DNA from: Melastoma dodecandrum | Lineage: Eukaryota; Streptophyta; Magnoliopsida; Myrtales; Melastomataceae | Direction: 5' to 3' | Assembly: GCA_029817715.1 (NCBI GenBank) | Contig: JARUPY010000395.1 | Span: forward strand, 124,001 to 188,000 | Length of the DNA: 64,000 nucleotides | In this document: piece after piece, positions 25,253 through 35,925 of the stretch | Layout of the letters: each line of letters begins with the position of its first letter | Numbering within the stretch: the stretch's first letter is position 1 | Translations under genes and position numbers: made by a program | Notes under the pieces: model-generated | Seen by the model: only the letters and a program-made list of their open reading frames with translations | Databases searched by the model: none | What the model was told of the DNA's origin: nothing

Positions 25253-27895
25253 TTTGAGAAAAATGAAAGAATATTTTAAATATTACTTTAAATATTTTTA
25301 GTAAATATAATCCCTTTAGTTTAGTAATCCATTTATTTTACTAGCTATTTTCAATTGATTTTAGTTGGGATGGTAAAATCCTCAGATTAGTTGCAACAAC
25401 AGACTGCCATGAGTGCTTGGAGAGAGAGACCATCAATATTACAAAAGAATCGTGGGGAATCGCCGACAAATCATGGATGTTCACACCAAACAAACTCACT
25501 AACTTTCATGAATTTCATCCATTCATAATCCTCGATAAATTTGGATCTCGATTTACTAAATTTTCGATTTAACATGCAAAAAAGCAATATTTGAATTCAA
25601 ACCATTGTTAGAAATATATGCATAAAAAGAAGAAAATTTAAAGGTTCATTATGATCATGCTCATTGTAGTAGAAAAATCGAGGTTTCTCGCAAAATAAGG
25701 CACTTGTTGTTAACGATAGAAACGTAAGGCGATTTCGATGAAAGTAGTGCGTAAAGAAAGGAATATCATGTCTTATATAATACCTTGTCGAGGAAGTGGT
25801 AAGGAAGTGGGCATGTTGGTGAAGATTCCATTTACATAGAAATTGTTTTGGGTGGGGGTGGGTGGAATGAGGATGGATGGGCTCGCGCTCGCGTGCAAAG
25901 ACTAAAGTCAAGAGCCATATTATTCATTACCATCAACTATCATTCCCTCCTAATTATTATCCAAACCGAAGTAAAGGTAAGAAAGGCAACAAATGATCGA
26001 CCGCGGCACGATCTCATACACACATCTTTTGACTTCCTTGGAAGGATATAGTTTTGTTATTACTACCTACTAGGCTTCCGTTCGAGGATCTGCAATGAGG
26101 GAGACGATGTCCGTCGTCGTTACCCTGTCCACGGTGATGGCGGTGTGTCCAACCTCTTGATGATCTCTTCATCGCAGTTATTTATTTTGAAGAACTTAAT
26201 GAACCATTACTAATTTGATTCAAGGTAGAACTATTCACAGAACGACGCGATTCAGAACTCATAATTTAGTACTCGTGCATGATAGTTCGTTAAGGTATGC
26301 CAGTCCATTTTGGTTGGGTTTTTGCGTATATGAGGTTTCATAAATAATGCAGTTTAAACGGCTTTTGATGTATGCGCATGTGTTGACCTAAGCCTGATGA
26401 AAGAGCCTGTGACACTTTATATTAACATATGCTAATTCACCTCTCCCATTAGTCCCAGAAATCCTAACAAACAACCCGTCGACACAAGTCAGGGAAAGTA
26501 AGACGTAGATCATTGATTTCACCTATTACTTGCAGATCTCATCAAGCAATGCTCTAGTAGTTAAGATCGCGATGAAAACGGAGTCCAACGGCTTGATAAA
26601 ATTAGGTTATTCTAGAGGTATGTCAACATCAGACTCACTTTTTGAAGTGAATGAATTAGAAAGAACGAAGAAGTAAAGAAATGAGACGACTCTTTCTTGA
26701 ACTATATCATAAACAGATCTTCCTGTCCACGCCACTTAAAAATTTTTTTATAATTTAATCCACACTTTTCGTGTTCTAATATCGATTACGGTATTCCTAA
26801 TTTTCTTACAAACCTTGAAAAGATAAGTAAGAATGGGATTCATTATTATTGCACTCAAGAAAATGTGGTCCCAATGATTCACTACCCCTCCAATATAATG
26901 CCCCAAGGGTGCCCTCTACCACCGGTCAACCCAGTTTCTATTGCCGGCGGCCGTCCTCCACCGCCGCCTAGTCATTCTCCACATCCCCCGTAGGACATCA
27001 ATACAGTTACATGCTTGTTTAGGAGAAACATTCTTATGGTTGCGACGTATAAGTTGGTATTTAATGATTGGGATTTATTTATATTTAGTATTCGTTAACT
27101 GGACCATCGTGAGACTATTAATTGAGCTGACATTAGAGGTAATCGTACTGTTAGTCTAATCATTAATGACCTCAAACTAACGAATAAATTACTATCAAAA
27201 TCTGAATTCATTATATCGGTACAACACTTTAATGGACTAAACGATTTTATTAGATAGGTTCTTAAATAATATTAGTCGAGAAAACGTTTTACGAAATATG
27301 ATAATAATTTTCAAAATTTGACAAATAATATACTCAAATCGATGTTACAAATACCGAATTCGCTAGTGGAAAGGCGGGAACTTGGTAAAACACCGAGTTC
27401 CTGACTTTTCACAGGAGAACTTGGTATTGGAATTACCTAGTTCTTTGTAAATCAAATTCGATGTGTCTAAAATAAGTTAAGGGTATTATTTGACAGATTT
27501 TGAAAATTAATCCCATATTTAATGAAATTTTTTTATAAGAACTTTTTTCGAACAAAGCTCGTGATTTTAGAGCAGTGTCGCCATCACATGATAAGTTTGA
27601 TAAGGAGATGTGGTCTCGAAGTATACTTAAACAAAATACAACGACGTGACATTTCTTAATATTTGTAATTGTAGAAACTTTAGTAAAGCCTGAATGACAT
27701 GTATTTTCTGTAAGAACAGCAAAAATCTATGCAAAGGAAAATGAAAACAGAGTTTAAGTCTCCAAATCAATCGTTTCTGTAAAAGCCAGAATTTAAATTT
27801 TACTAATCTAAATTCCCTGTAGTGGTGGCAACCGGTCATTTCACCTGGCAATCGAAGGTCAACGCAGCTCGTCTGGCGGTCAACCGTTTACCGAT
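25253..27895. other. Intergenic region
   Basis: Apart from two small hairpins at 27377-27443, no structured element and no gene is recognised. Open frames (25597-25911 minus, 26941-27159 plus) lack family resemblance. Confidence 0.5.
27377..27443. repeat. Two tandem hairpins with related stems
   Basis: ggaacttggt (27377-27386) pairs with accgagttcc (27392-27401), and gaacttggt (27417-27425) pairs with acctagttc (27435-27443). The stems are versions of one sequence, so a small foldback has been duplicated. It may be the end of a MITE. Confidence 0.5.
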
Positions 27896-28896
27896 TTATA
27901 AGTTATTTATTACTCTTGTCATGGTCAATTCTTCCCTGCCATGGCCACTTCTTCCCTGCCATGGCCGGCGGCAGCCGTACCTCAAAGGAGCACGTCCCTT
28001 GCTCCAGCGATGACGCCATCGTCTGACAAGGCTCACGCGTACCAACGGACTGAGACAGAATCTCATTCCGACGGTGTCTGATTCGGAACCTCTCCAGTAC
28101 CTCATCCACCCTGCGGACACGGAAGATGCGGGAGTTCCCCTCTCGGAGACGTACCCTCCCCAGGATTCCGCGTCGGATGGGGGAAATCCTTGATCCGGTG
28201 TTGCCCGGACCTTCACGCTGCTGCTGCTCCTGTGGAATGACTCGCCATCGGCGTAATATGTGCTATTTCCATGCTGAGGCGGCCTGTCCTTCCTCCGCCC
28301 TTTCAGGAGGGAGAAGAAGGATGGGGAGGATTCTGGCGACTCACAATCAAAACCGGAAGGAACCTTGTCGTGGCCCGTCTCCAACTCCACCCTGCGGGAT
28401 CTGGATTGAAAAATCAGTAATTGTTGCAAGAACGAGAGCCTCCTCCTCCACCTCCCGTGCTTGCCGCCGCCAATCCAATTCGAAAATGTGTCTCTAGTCA
28501 TAGGCTCAGCCTGTGGCTTGAAAGCATTGTACCATTTTCTACATCGGATAAAGAACCAGACGATAGAACTCATGTAAAATGACGGCAAAGAAATACCTTT
28601 TTCACCTGCGGGGTGTTGTAGAAGCGGCCACAATGGTCACGCCCGGGGGCAACGTACGGCGAGACGGAGTGAGGGAACATCATCACCGTACTCGTCGGAG
28701 GAGGATCTTGGGACCCATGATTTTCCACGTGATTGTCAGGAAGATGCACGGGGTCGGGGTCTCTCGATCGGGAAACAGCATGGGCCTGCGCCTGCATGGC
28801 GATGACTGTGGAAAGTCTCTCGCGGAGGCAGGATGCGCAGACGCCCACCGTGCTGCTGACGTCGGAGAAGTGCTTCTTGCACCTCGTCATGGCCAT
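27896..28896 (-). CDS. Uncharacterised plant protein with N-terminal CxxC (CASCLRERL), two exons
   Basis: Function unknown. Exon 1 (28896 to 28606) begins MAMTRCKKHFSDVSSTVGVC and contains a Cys/His cluster with CASCLRERL, a motif style shared with the OCTOPUS/DUF740 proteins. It runs into a Ser/Pro region (PHSVSPYV) and ends ...FYNTPQ at a CAG|GTGAAA donor. A CCACAG acceptor at 28511 keeps phase 0. Exon 2 (28510 to 27896) encodes AEPMTRDTFSNW, a basic patch (GRWRRRLSFLQQLLIFQSRS), a Ser-rich linker and GMRFCLSPLVR, a block I recall from this plant family, then a divergent tail and TAA. About 301 residues. The frame stays open upstream to a GTG at 28936 followed by DSSGRPTNRSPRD; this looks like family N-terminus, so a start codon ATG may have mutated to GTG. 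The tail after SPLVR differs from what I remember and could reflect a frame change. Confidence 0.55.
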
Positions 28897-30147
28897 GTCC
28901 CGAGGGGATCGGTTGGTCGGTCGTCCTGAAGAGTCCACAGCGGAGGTAACGTTGGTTGGCCAGAAGGGAGGGAGTAAATGCAGTGGTTGTGGAGCTGGAA
29001 AGGAAGAGAGGAGTAACTTTAATTACTTAAAATGGGAGTGATTGATATATGAATTGTAAGGACTTTGATATGAATGGAGAAATCACTTCAGATCATTATT
29101 AGATTAAATTAATAGTGGTTGTTTTAATTAGATTTATAAAAAAATTAGTTAATATTTATGAGGCGAGTTCTTGGTTTGTGTTAATTTGTTGTGGACAGGT
29201 ATTTCCTTAATTGAAGGGGTTTTAGCTTGTCAAAGGAAAGTCCCGTCAGATGCGGAACGTTTTTTAGGTATTAGCTGGAGAGCTATAAATCGGGACGGGG
29301 ACCCACCACCCCCCTTTAGTTTACTTAGCGGTCAGCTTACGGTAAATTTCGATCTTGAGAAATGTTAATCCTTTTCTTTTGTATTGTTATTTATAATGTT
29401 AGTTATTAACATACTTTATAAAATAAGTCGATTAAATTCATATTTGTTCTGAACTTACCAAAGCAAATGAAGAAACTCGATGTTTGAATATTTTAATTTG
29501 TTTTATAGAACTCGATCTTAACATTGAGTTAATATTATTCTAGGAATTATGAATAATTTTAGGAACTAATTCTCTATTTCTTTGCCTTGAATCTTTTTAG
29601 GAATGAAATGTTTAGGAAACTATTGGGAAGTTCTCTTTTCACTAAAAAGGGATGACAAAAAATAATAAAATAAAATAATTAACTTTGAGCATGGGTTTTA
29701 TTCCCGCCTTAAAAATTCTGCAATGATTTAAAAAATTCTTCACGTTAAGTAAACCTCAAGTCACAAAATTTTTAAAAATTACCGAGGTTGAATTTTAAAC
29801 ATTAGATTATAAAATATTCTTTTATGACGTGTGGAAAAATGAAATATTTATTAAAGTTTTAGTACTTGAAAAAACTTATAAATTTTATTGAGCTAGATTT
29901 CCATGAATCAATTAATCGAGATGGATTGATTAATAATAACAATAAAAATAAAAATTTGTACTTACGTAACAATTTGCATCATTTTTCATAATGATGGCAT
30001 CAAATAGCTACTAACCAAAGATGAAAGTCTTGTGATGAGAAAAATCCAAAAATATAATATAAATATTCCGTTGGTAAATTGGGGTTTATTTTGTACACAT
30101 CCTGTATACATTTTCATACATGAATTATTATTTGGAAAAATAATAAT

Positions 30148-30192
30148 CCTAAACCCTAAACCCTAAACCCTAAACCCTAAACCCTAAACCCT
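30148..30192. repeat. Interstitial telomere-type repeat (CCCTAAA)n
   Basis: Six uninterrupted ccctaaa/aaaccct units of the Arabidopsis-type plant telomere repeat, flanked by ordinary AT-rich DNA on both sides. It is too short to be a chromosome end. Confidence 0.9.
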
Positions 30193-30754
30193 TGCCCAAT
30201 AGAATAGTAAATCGTATTTGTTTACATTTGGAATTCATTATTCTCAACAACGATATATCACCCTATTTAAGGAATGTCAAAACTTGTATTTTTTTCTGAC
30301 TAACGTTATAATACAACAAACCTCTTACCTTGGTATTTGGTTGTAATCCGACTAAGAAATCACAAGGACTCATTTTAGGCCACAAAAATGTAAGGGTGCT
30401 TTTGGGAAAGCATTTCTTCTGTCATTTAATCATTGACTGACTAAAAAAGACGAGGGAAATCAATAAAAAAATAGGAAAAAGGAAGAAGAAAGTAGGAAAG
30501 TTGTGTCCCAACTTGAAATTCAACAAATAATAATGATGCCCCACCAAATATTATGGCACAAAACAAAAGTAAGATGCTAGAAATAGCAATGTTTAGTGGA
30601 GCAATAACATTTTCTCGACCATATTTTGCCGGTCTAAGATTAGATTACTTTGAATTAAGACCAAAAATCTACCTAAAGACCTAAGCCTCGACTTTAGGGT
30701 GTTCCACAAGTTTTTGAAGTAGTTGGAAGGCTTGCGGTTGTACGATTCATTCTG

Positions 30755-31095
30755 AACCTAAATAGCGCAATGGAGGAAAAAAATTTATAAAATGTGATAG
30801 ATTATTTCGAAAATTCGGAGATAAAGGCCTTGAAACTGGACTTATAAAATCTGATTTTACTAAAAAAGAAAGTCGGACTTTATAAGTCCAATTTTCTAAA
30901 ATAAAAAAATAAAAAAAGAAAAGTCGAACTAGAGTTCGACCTCCTTAAGGGATTTTTTGAATTCGGACTTTATAAAGATGACTTTTTTCTTTAGCAAAGT
31001 CGGACTTTATAAGTCCAGATGCTTTATTTCCAAAATTTCAAAACTATCTATTTTATTTCATGAATTTTTTTCTCCAACTACGTTAAAATAGAGTA
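30755..31095. repeat. Foldback / long imperfect inverted repeat
   Basis: The left arm (about 30766-30870) and right arm (about 30985-31090) are imperfect reverse complements. The best block is ctggacttataaa at 30836-30848 pairing exactly with 31006-31018; tttcgaaaattcggagataaag pairs, with mismatches, with the sequence at 31021-31045. Near the centre lies a short perfect hairpin, gtcgaact-ag-agttcgac. No ORF. Size and structure suit a foldback MITE or a hairpin small-RNA source. Confidence 0.65.
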
Positions 31096-33520
31096 AAGCA
31101 AACTATATGTATAATTAATGAACTTCGTGTTATAATGTAAATCTCATACACCTAATATTCTTAGAGGAACTATGATCCAGGTTTGGGTGGATCGATATTA
31201 AGTTTTCCTCGAGGCATGATTTTCCAAATATCGATATATTTACTCGGAATAGTACCAGCGAATTGTCTTTTCTTGTTTTTCTTGTTTGACACTATAGCAA
31301 GGGAAATAGTTCGTTCACATTAAATAACGAGGCATGTGATATTTATATATCAAGTTGACTATGACCAATAATTGAAGTTCACACCCCAACTTTAATTCCT
31401 ACTTAGAAGGGTTGAGGACTTCTTCTTCTTTCCTGTAGCATTGAATGCAAACCAAACTCACGAATCCAAAACTTCCCCATCTCCCATGTATAAATTTTTC
31501 ACATGGGTTTGTCTTGCGGCAACGCGAAGTCGAACTCCGTGTTAGAATCAAGATGTGCGCGTTATATAGTGTTTTCATGGCAGCCTATATACGAGGATTG
31601 TATCCATCTCATCTGGTTGTTCGCGTTTTGCACCCAAATACCCGGTTTGTAGAAAAAAAATGAGCAAAGAAGGGGCAACAAAAAAATTATGATTATACTC
31701 AGCTAAATTCGTCATTCTTTAAAATTGGCGCTAAATTCAGTTATACTCACATAAAGGACGACTTTCGCTCGAAGTGGCAAGTTAGGGGTGTTTTAAAAGT
31801 CATAACTTTGAGGTAGACTTTATCCGGAGACTTCTTGTTGAATACAATAAGTTTAATATTTGTTACACATGTTTTTTACTCTTTCGAGACATTAAAAGTT
31901 AAATACTTAACCTTTCAAATGACATAACTTACGAGGCATATGGAACTAGGATAGTTAATTATATTGACTATATGCATTGAGATGTTTGAGAACTGAAATA
32001 AGAATCTTTGCAACGCCATTTAGAGACAAGAGAAAAAAAATAGGTTTTCCATTTGATAAGCTTATTTAGACCTAGGGTAGAAAACTATTTTTGCAAAACT
32101 TACATAAAAAATACATTTTTTTTTTTCAAAAACAGAATAAAGCTTACTTATGTGTTATATAATTTTTTTTATATATTCATTAAAATTCAAATTAAAAGCA
32201 AAAATTTTATACCCTGTATTAAAAGTATAATTTCTAAAATGATTCATAATATTTCAATCTGATCCTTCGTTGTTAGGAAGAGATATTATCTTGTTTCCTT
32301 GTAGTATTTTGTGCTCTTGAGAGTAATGATTCTTTCCTCCCAGAACGAGACAGAAGGAAGCTAATAGGAATCAATATATACCTGAGTTTCTTTATTTGAA
32401 AAAAAAACTGGACTCTTGATAAAACAAACAGGCATCGAGGGCTGTTATTTATTTTTCAGTTGAAGGCTAGATTAGGAATATAATCCGGTAAGGGATCCAC
32501 TGCCTGATGGGAAGTGAATGAGAATAGATTCTTCCGTTAGTGCATCATTTGTTCCGTATGAGATCATGCTACTGACAGCTACCATAGTCAGAAAACATTT
32601 TTCTGTTGTGGTTAAAATATGGGAATTTGTAACACTGGGGACTAGATTTTGCTCGCCGTCTTGCATGACCTACTCAAATGTGCCAATCTCTACTCATGAT
32701 TTCTTTTCGTGACTTCGCTATAGTTAAGTCTCTAGCGAAAACTTTGCTTGTTGGTGAGTCTGACCATGATCTTAATGTTTTCATCTCACTTTCTGCACAT
32801 ATAGCTTCGGCTCGATAATCGGTTCCGGCCTGCTCATTTCATGGGCATGGACTCCCTTTATTTTGGCCAATAATTTAGCCATGCAACATAACTACAAAAC
32901 CCTAAACCCCCACGAGGCATCCATTGAGCCAAAAAAAGACTGAGATTATTGTCAAACACCCACCACGATCACGACTGAATCTACGAATGATTAAAAAAAA
33001 ACACTTCAAAACACAGGACTCAAAAAGGAGGAAGGAAAGGGACCTGGCCCTTGACTTGGAGATGTGAACAGAGGAGTCATTGGGCTTCTTAACGGCGGCA
33101 TCCTTCCTCCACTCTTGACGAGATCAGCTCCCCCCATGGTTCCGATACCAGGATGACGTATGGGCTCCCTCCTTTCTTTAACGGGCTTGACTGGTTGAAC
33201 CTCAATGGGCCTCCAGTTACTTTCCAAGCCCAATATCTAAGGAAAAAACTTATATCGGGCCCATCCCAATTCTCTACCTCAGTCAGGTTTGCCCTAACAA
33301 CACAACACCCGCCACTCCCACACCAACTGGGGGTGATGGGAGGGGCTGTGTTCCGTTTTACGGTTATCTCAAAAACTATTTTGGGTTTTACGGCTGTAAG
33401 TTCCAAAATTACCGTTTTACTGCACTCCCTCTCCTCACTTTCTTTTTCTTCTAAAACAACCCCAAAACTTTTACTTGTTTTTCAATTTAATCCCTCAAGA
33501 CAAATAAGAAAATTAGTTTT

Positions 33521-33538
33521 AAGCGGGCTCTGATACCA
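33521..33538 (-). other. Pararetroviral primer binding site (tRNA-iMet)
   Basis: The minus strand reads TGGTATCAGAGCCCGCTT, matching the 3' end of plant initiator tRNA-Met over its first 12 bases. It lies about 550 bases downstream of the TATA box, as in caulimovirid leaders. Similarity to the virus ends at about this point. Confidence 0.8.
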
Positions 33539-33608
33539 ATTAATGAAAACATGAATCGAACTTAAGAAGATTTTCCTAATTGTCTTTGTCGCCTGCGTTC
33601 TGCCAACC

Positions 33609-33942
33609 TCAAGTACTCGTTCGAGTATCTTGAACTAACCGCAAATCTGATATTGGATTTACCTTCAAGGAAGAATTCTTCGAATTCACCTGAGCCAGAG
33701 TCAGTTCTTCTAATTTCTTAGAATAACTTTCAACAAGCTTTGTCAACTGCGTTATTTGAGTTGATAGGCTTGCTAATCGATCAACTACAGTGTTTAGAAG
33801 TCTTGTAGTAGAATCCTTGCCAACCTCGTGATCCAAATGGAGCAATTCTGGGTTCGAACAATCAGTCAAGTGAATGACTTGTGCACTAGCACTTATCTCA
33901 ATTTCCTCTTTCAGATTAGAAAGAATATCGTAAACAACTCAA
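33609..33942 (-). pseudogene. Coiled-coil frame in the pararetrovirus leader
   Basis: An open frame of about 110 residues without an ATG start ends at 33609. It contains five unbroken heptads: hydrophobic residues fall with strict 3-4 spacing through LLNTVVDRLASLSTQITQL and the following KLVESYSKKLEEL. That spacing is hard to get by chance, so the frame was probably a protein. Its size and coil recall the small virion-associated proteins of caulimovirids, which tetramerise through such coils, but I see no other shared motif. It lies between the promoter and the primer site, an unusual place. A GTAAGT after ATCTGA at about 33965 might be a splice donor. Confidence 0.5.
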
Positions 33943-34090
33943 AAGATGTTTATCACTTACTCAGATGGGTAGCTCAGAGGGTTCACCAAGCTTCCGCACT
34001 TCGGAACTTCAAAAATGAAGAATTTCTCAAATTTGAGAAATAGATAGAGAGGCTCTTCTGTGTCATTCTGAATGCCCTTACCATGAGGGT

Positions 34091-34098
34091 CTTATATA
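34091..34098 (-). promoter_or_regulatory. Pararetroviral TATA box
   Basis: The minus strand reads GTCTATATAAGACCC, a strong TATA box like that of the full-length transcript promoter of caulimovirids. It lies downstream of the last large frame and 550 bases before the primer site. Transcription would start at about 34060. Confidence 0.7.
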
Positions 34099-34259
34099 GA
34101 CACTCCTCATCCAAAGGTTTCACCCCAAAGGCTTCAATCCTTTCAAGGTTCTGATCTACCGATCTGACCTTCCGTTAGTCTTAACCAATTTTGATTAATT
34201 CTAACCACCTTACTCTTGGTTCCTTAAGGTATTCTTTTGGAACACCATCAAAGAATTTT

Positions 34260-34370
34260 ACTCAGAGAGATATGAGAAAAAATTCTCTGTTCAGATAGCT
34301 TCCCGGAGGTTGATCAAAGAACTAAACTCAGAAATATGTGAGAGAAAGTTCTCTATTCAGATCGCCTCCC
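34260..34370 (-). promoter_or_regulatory. Duplicated box upstream of the pararetroviral TATA
   Basis: About 45 bases at 34260-34304 (actcagagagatatgag...) recur at 34326-34370 with few changes. The pair lies 165-280 bases upstream of the TATA box, where enhancer elements of such promoters sit. Function is inferred from position only. Confidence 0.5.
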
Positions 34371-34483
34371 CGAATGAGGTAGAAGTCTGTGAAATATATA
34401 CACAAAAAAGCTGGTGCCTATGCACCGTTTGTCAGCTCAAAAGCAAAAGGAATCTAAACTATTGCAAAAGTTAGTGGGTGGTC

Positions 34484-34948
34484 CTAGTGACCGACCAAAA
34501 TGTCCCAGTCTAACTTTATACAATTGTCTTCTCCCGTCTGCATTATTGCATTGTCCTGGGAGATTCCTTCCTTGTTGTTGGCGCCCGATGACTCGCCAAC
34601 TCCTTCTTCGGAGAGTCCCTGCCCTTGTTGATGGCTTTCAAGGCTTTGCTTGACTCTCTCCGCATCTTCTTCAAATCGCTGGGCTAAAGATTTGTCTGTA
34701 TGGTCAGCGATTTTTCTCCAGACTTCAAATGTGTCCGTTCGGAGGCATAACTCAGAGTTCTCTTTTCTCCAGAAGCTATCCAGAAGTTCGAGAAATCTCT
34801 GCCATCCCTGTTCCACTGCTTGTTCATCGATGTAGCTTAAGTAAGAACGAAGAATCGTGACGGTTGTCATCCCATCGCTGAGCACGTAATATAGCTCCTT
34901 GCGAGCGCAGACATGCTCCAACACATCCTTCAGGAACTCGACTTTCAT
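34484..34948 (-). pseudogene. Pararetrovirus frame of unknown function (154 aa)
   Basis: Starts at an ATG (34948) 21 bases after the stop of the preceding frame and may once have been continuous with it. Helix-rich (FLELLDSFWRKENSELCL) with a Gln/Ser/Gly-rich tail (SHQQGQGLSEEGVGE). No family recognised. By position it takes the place of the last ORF, the transactivator/inclusion protein in caulimoviruses, but I see none of its hallmark motifs. Confidence 0.4.
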
Positions 34949-34968
34949 GGCTTTTCTTACTGTTTTTT

Positions 34969-35838
34969 CTATGTAATACTTTCGCCATAACCCCTTGTGA
35001 TCAAGGTTCTATCTTTGAGGTTCCATAAGATGTCTACCTTCACTAGGATGGATGTCCCAGACTTGCATGTTAGAAGAATAACCTTCCCGTACTGTGCATG
35101 GTCTTCCTCCTCCATCATAGTGCTCGTAATCAATGCCGTGGCATATTTAGGTCCATAGCCAAGGCATCCGATTATACACTTCACCAAGTGAGGCTGCGAT
35201 TCTATATGTTCTAGTTCAGATATGTCAATTTCCAGAATGTCTACGAACCCTACGTACAAGTATGGTGCGGCTACTCCCACCAGTACTGAATTAATTCTCA
35301 GAGACGGCCACTTCTCCGAAACCCAGTGTAGGTACGGACGAAGTACAAAGTTTCCCTCGAGCGAGAATTCTCTCATGTCCTCCACTACCTTCGGGGTCTT
35401 GTAGTCTTTGACCTCCCATGTTATTATGGACATAGTTGTCGTGAGAATTTGCTGCCTATCCTTTACGGTGTTGGACAGCTCTTCTCCATCTAAAATCTTA
35501 CACAATAGTCTGGATTCCAGATCTCTGATGTACTCAATCGCTTTGGATGCGAAAAACTTAATCTGGCATTTGTCATCATGTTTGATGCCACCCATAAGTC
35601 TTCCACAAACTATAGTAGCATCCCAAGTTAGGGATCCTTCTTCGAATGAGTCAAGATCAAAATACCAGGATCCTTCCAGATCCTCATGACTTGCGTCATC
35701 GTGAGCCTGCTCACCAGATCCTTGAACTGGATCTCTTTCAGGAATTGCTTCCTTAAGGTTTTCCTTAATTCCAAGATTTCCTTTGAGTTCTTCGAGTGTA
35801 GCTAGTATCTCATAACTGAAATATTTGTCACACTCCAT
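34969..35838 (-). pseudogene. Pararetrovirus frame of unknown function (289 aa)
   Basis: The longest frame in the 3' third of the element. It starts at an ATG inside a 60-bp tandem duplication. The first 70 residues are acidic (EGSWYFDLDSFEEGSLTW); the rest mixes helices and strands (RLMGGIKHDDKCQIKFFASK, YLYVGFVDILEIDISELE). I recognise neither a transactivator nor a 30K movement protein with confidence. It is open over 870 bases in an otherwise decayed element, suggesting recent constraint or chance. Confidence 0.45.
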
Positions 35839-35900
35839 TCCTTCGAGTTCTTCGAGTATAGCTGGTATCTCATAACTGAAATATTTGTCACACTCTATTT
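35781..35900 (-). repeat. 60-bp tandem duplication inside the pararetrovirus
   Basis: 35781-35840 and 35841-35900 match except for a handful of bases (for example ctttgagttc/cttcgagttc, tgtagctag/tatagctgg). The period is exactly 60, so the reading frame is kept and 20 codons are duplicated. Copies share ATCTCATAACTGAAATATT. Confidence 0.9.
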
Positions 35901-35925
35901 CTGCCGTTTCATCGGGTTCTCCCCT

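Larger units (their letters stand above)
28939..33520. other. AT-rich intergenic region
   Basis: 4.6 kb without a recognisable gene. It contains the telomere-type repeat (30148-30192), a foldback (about 30755-31095) and, near 33000-33500, unique DNA at the right-hand (3') edge of the pararetrovirus. Open frames at 31445, 32053 and 32472 have no support. Confidence 0.5.

Noticed and set aside
30148..30192. Chromosome end
   Set aside because: Only six units with normal sequence on both sides.
33089..33406. Continuation of the pararetrovirus beyond the primer site
   Set aside because: The 105-residue frame shows no viral motif and the DNA looks like ordinary host sequence.
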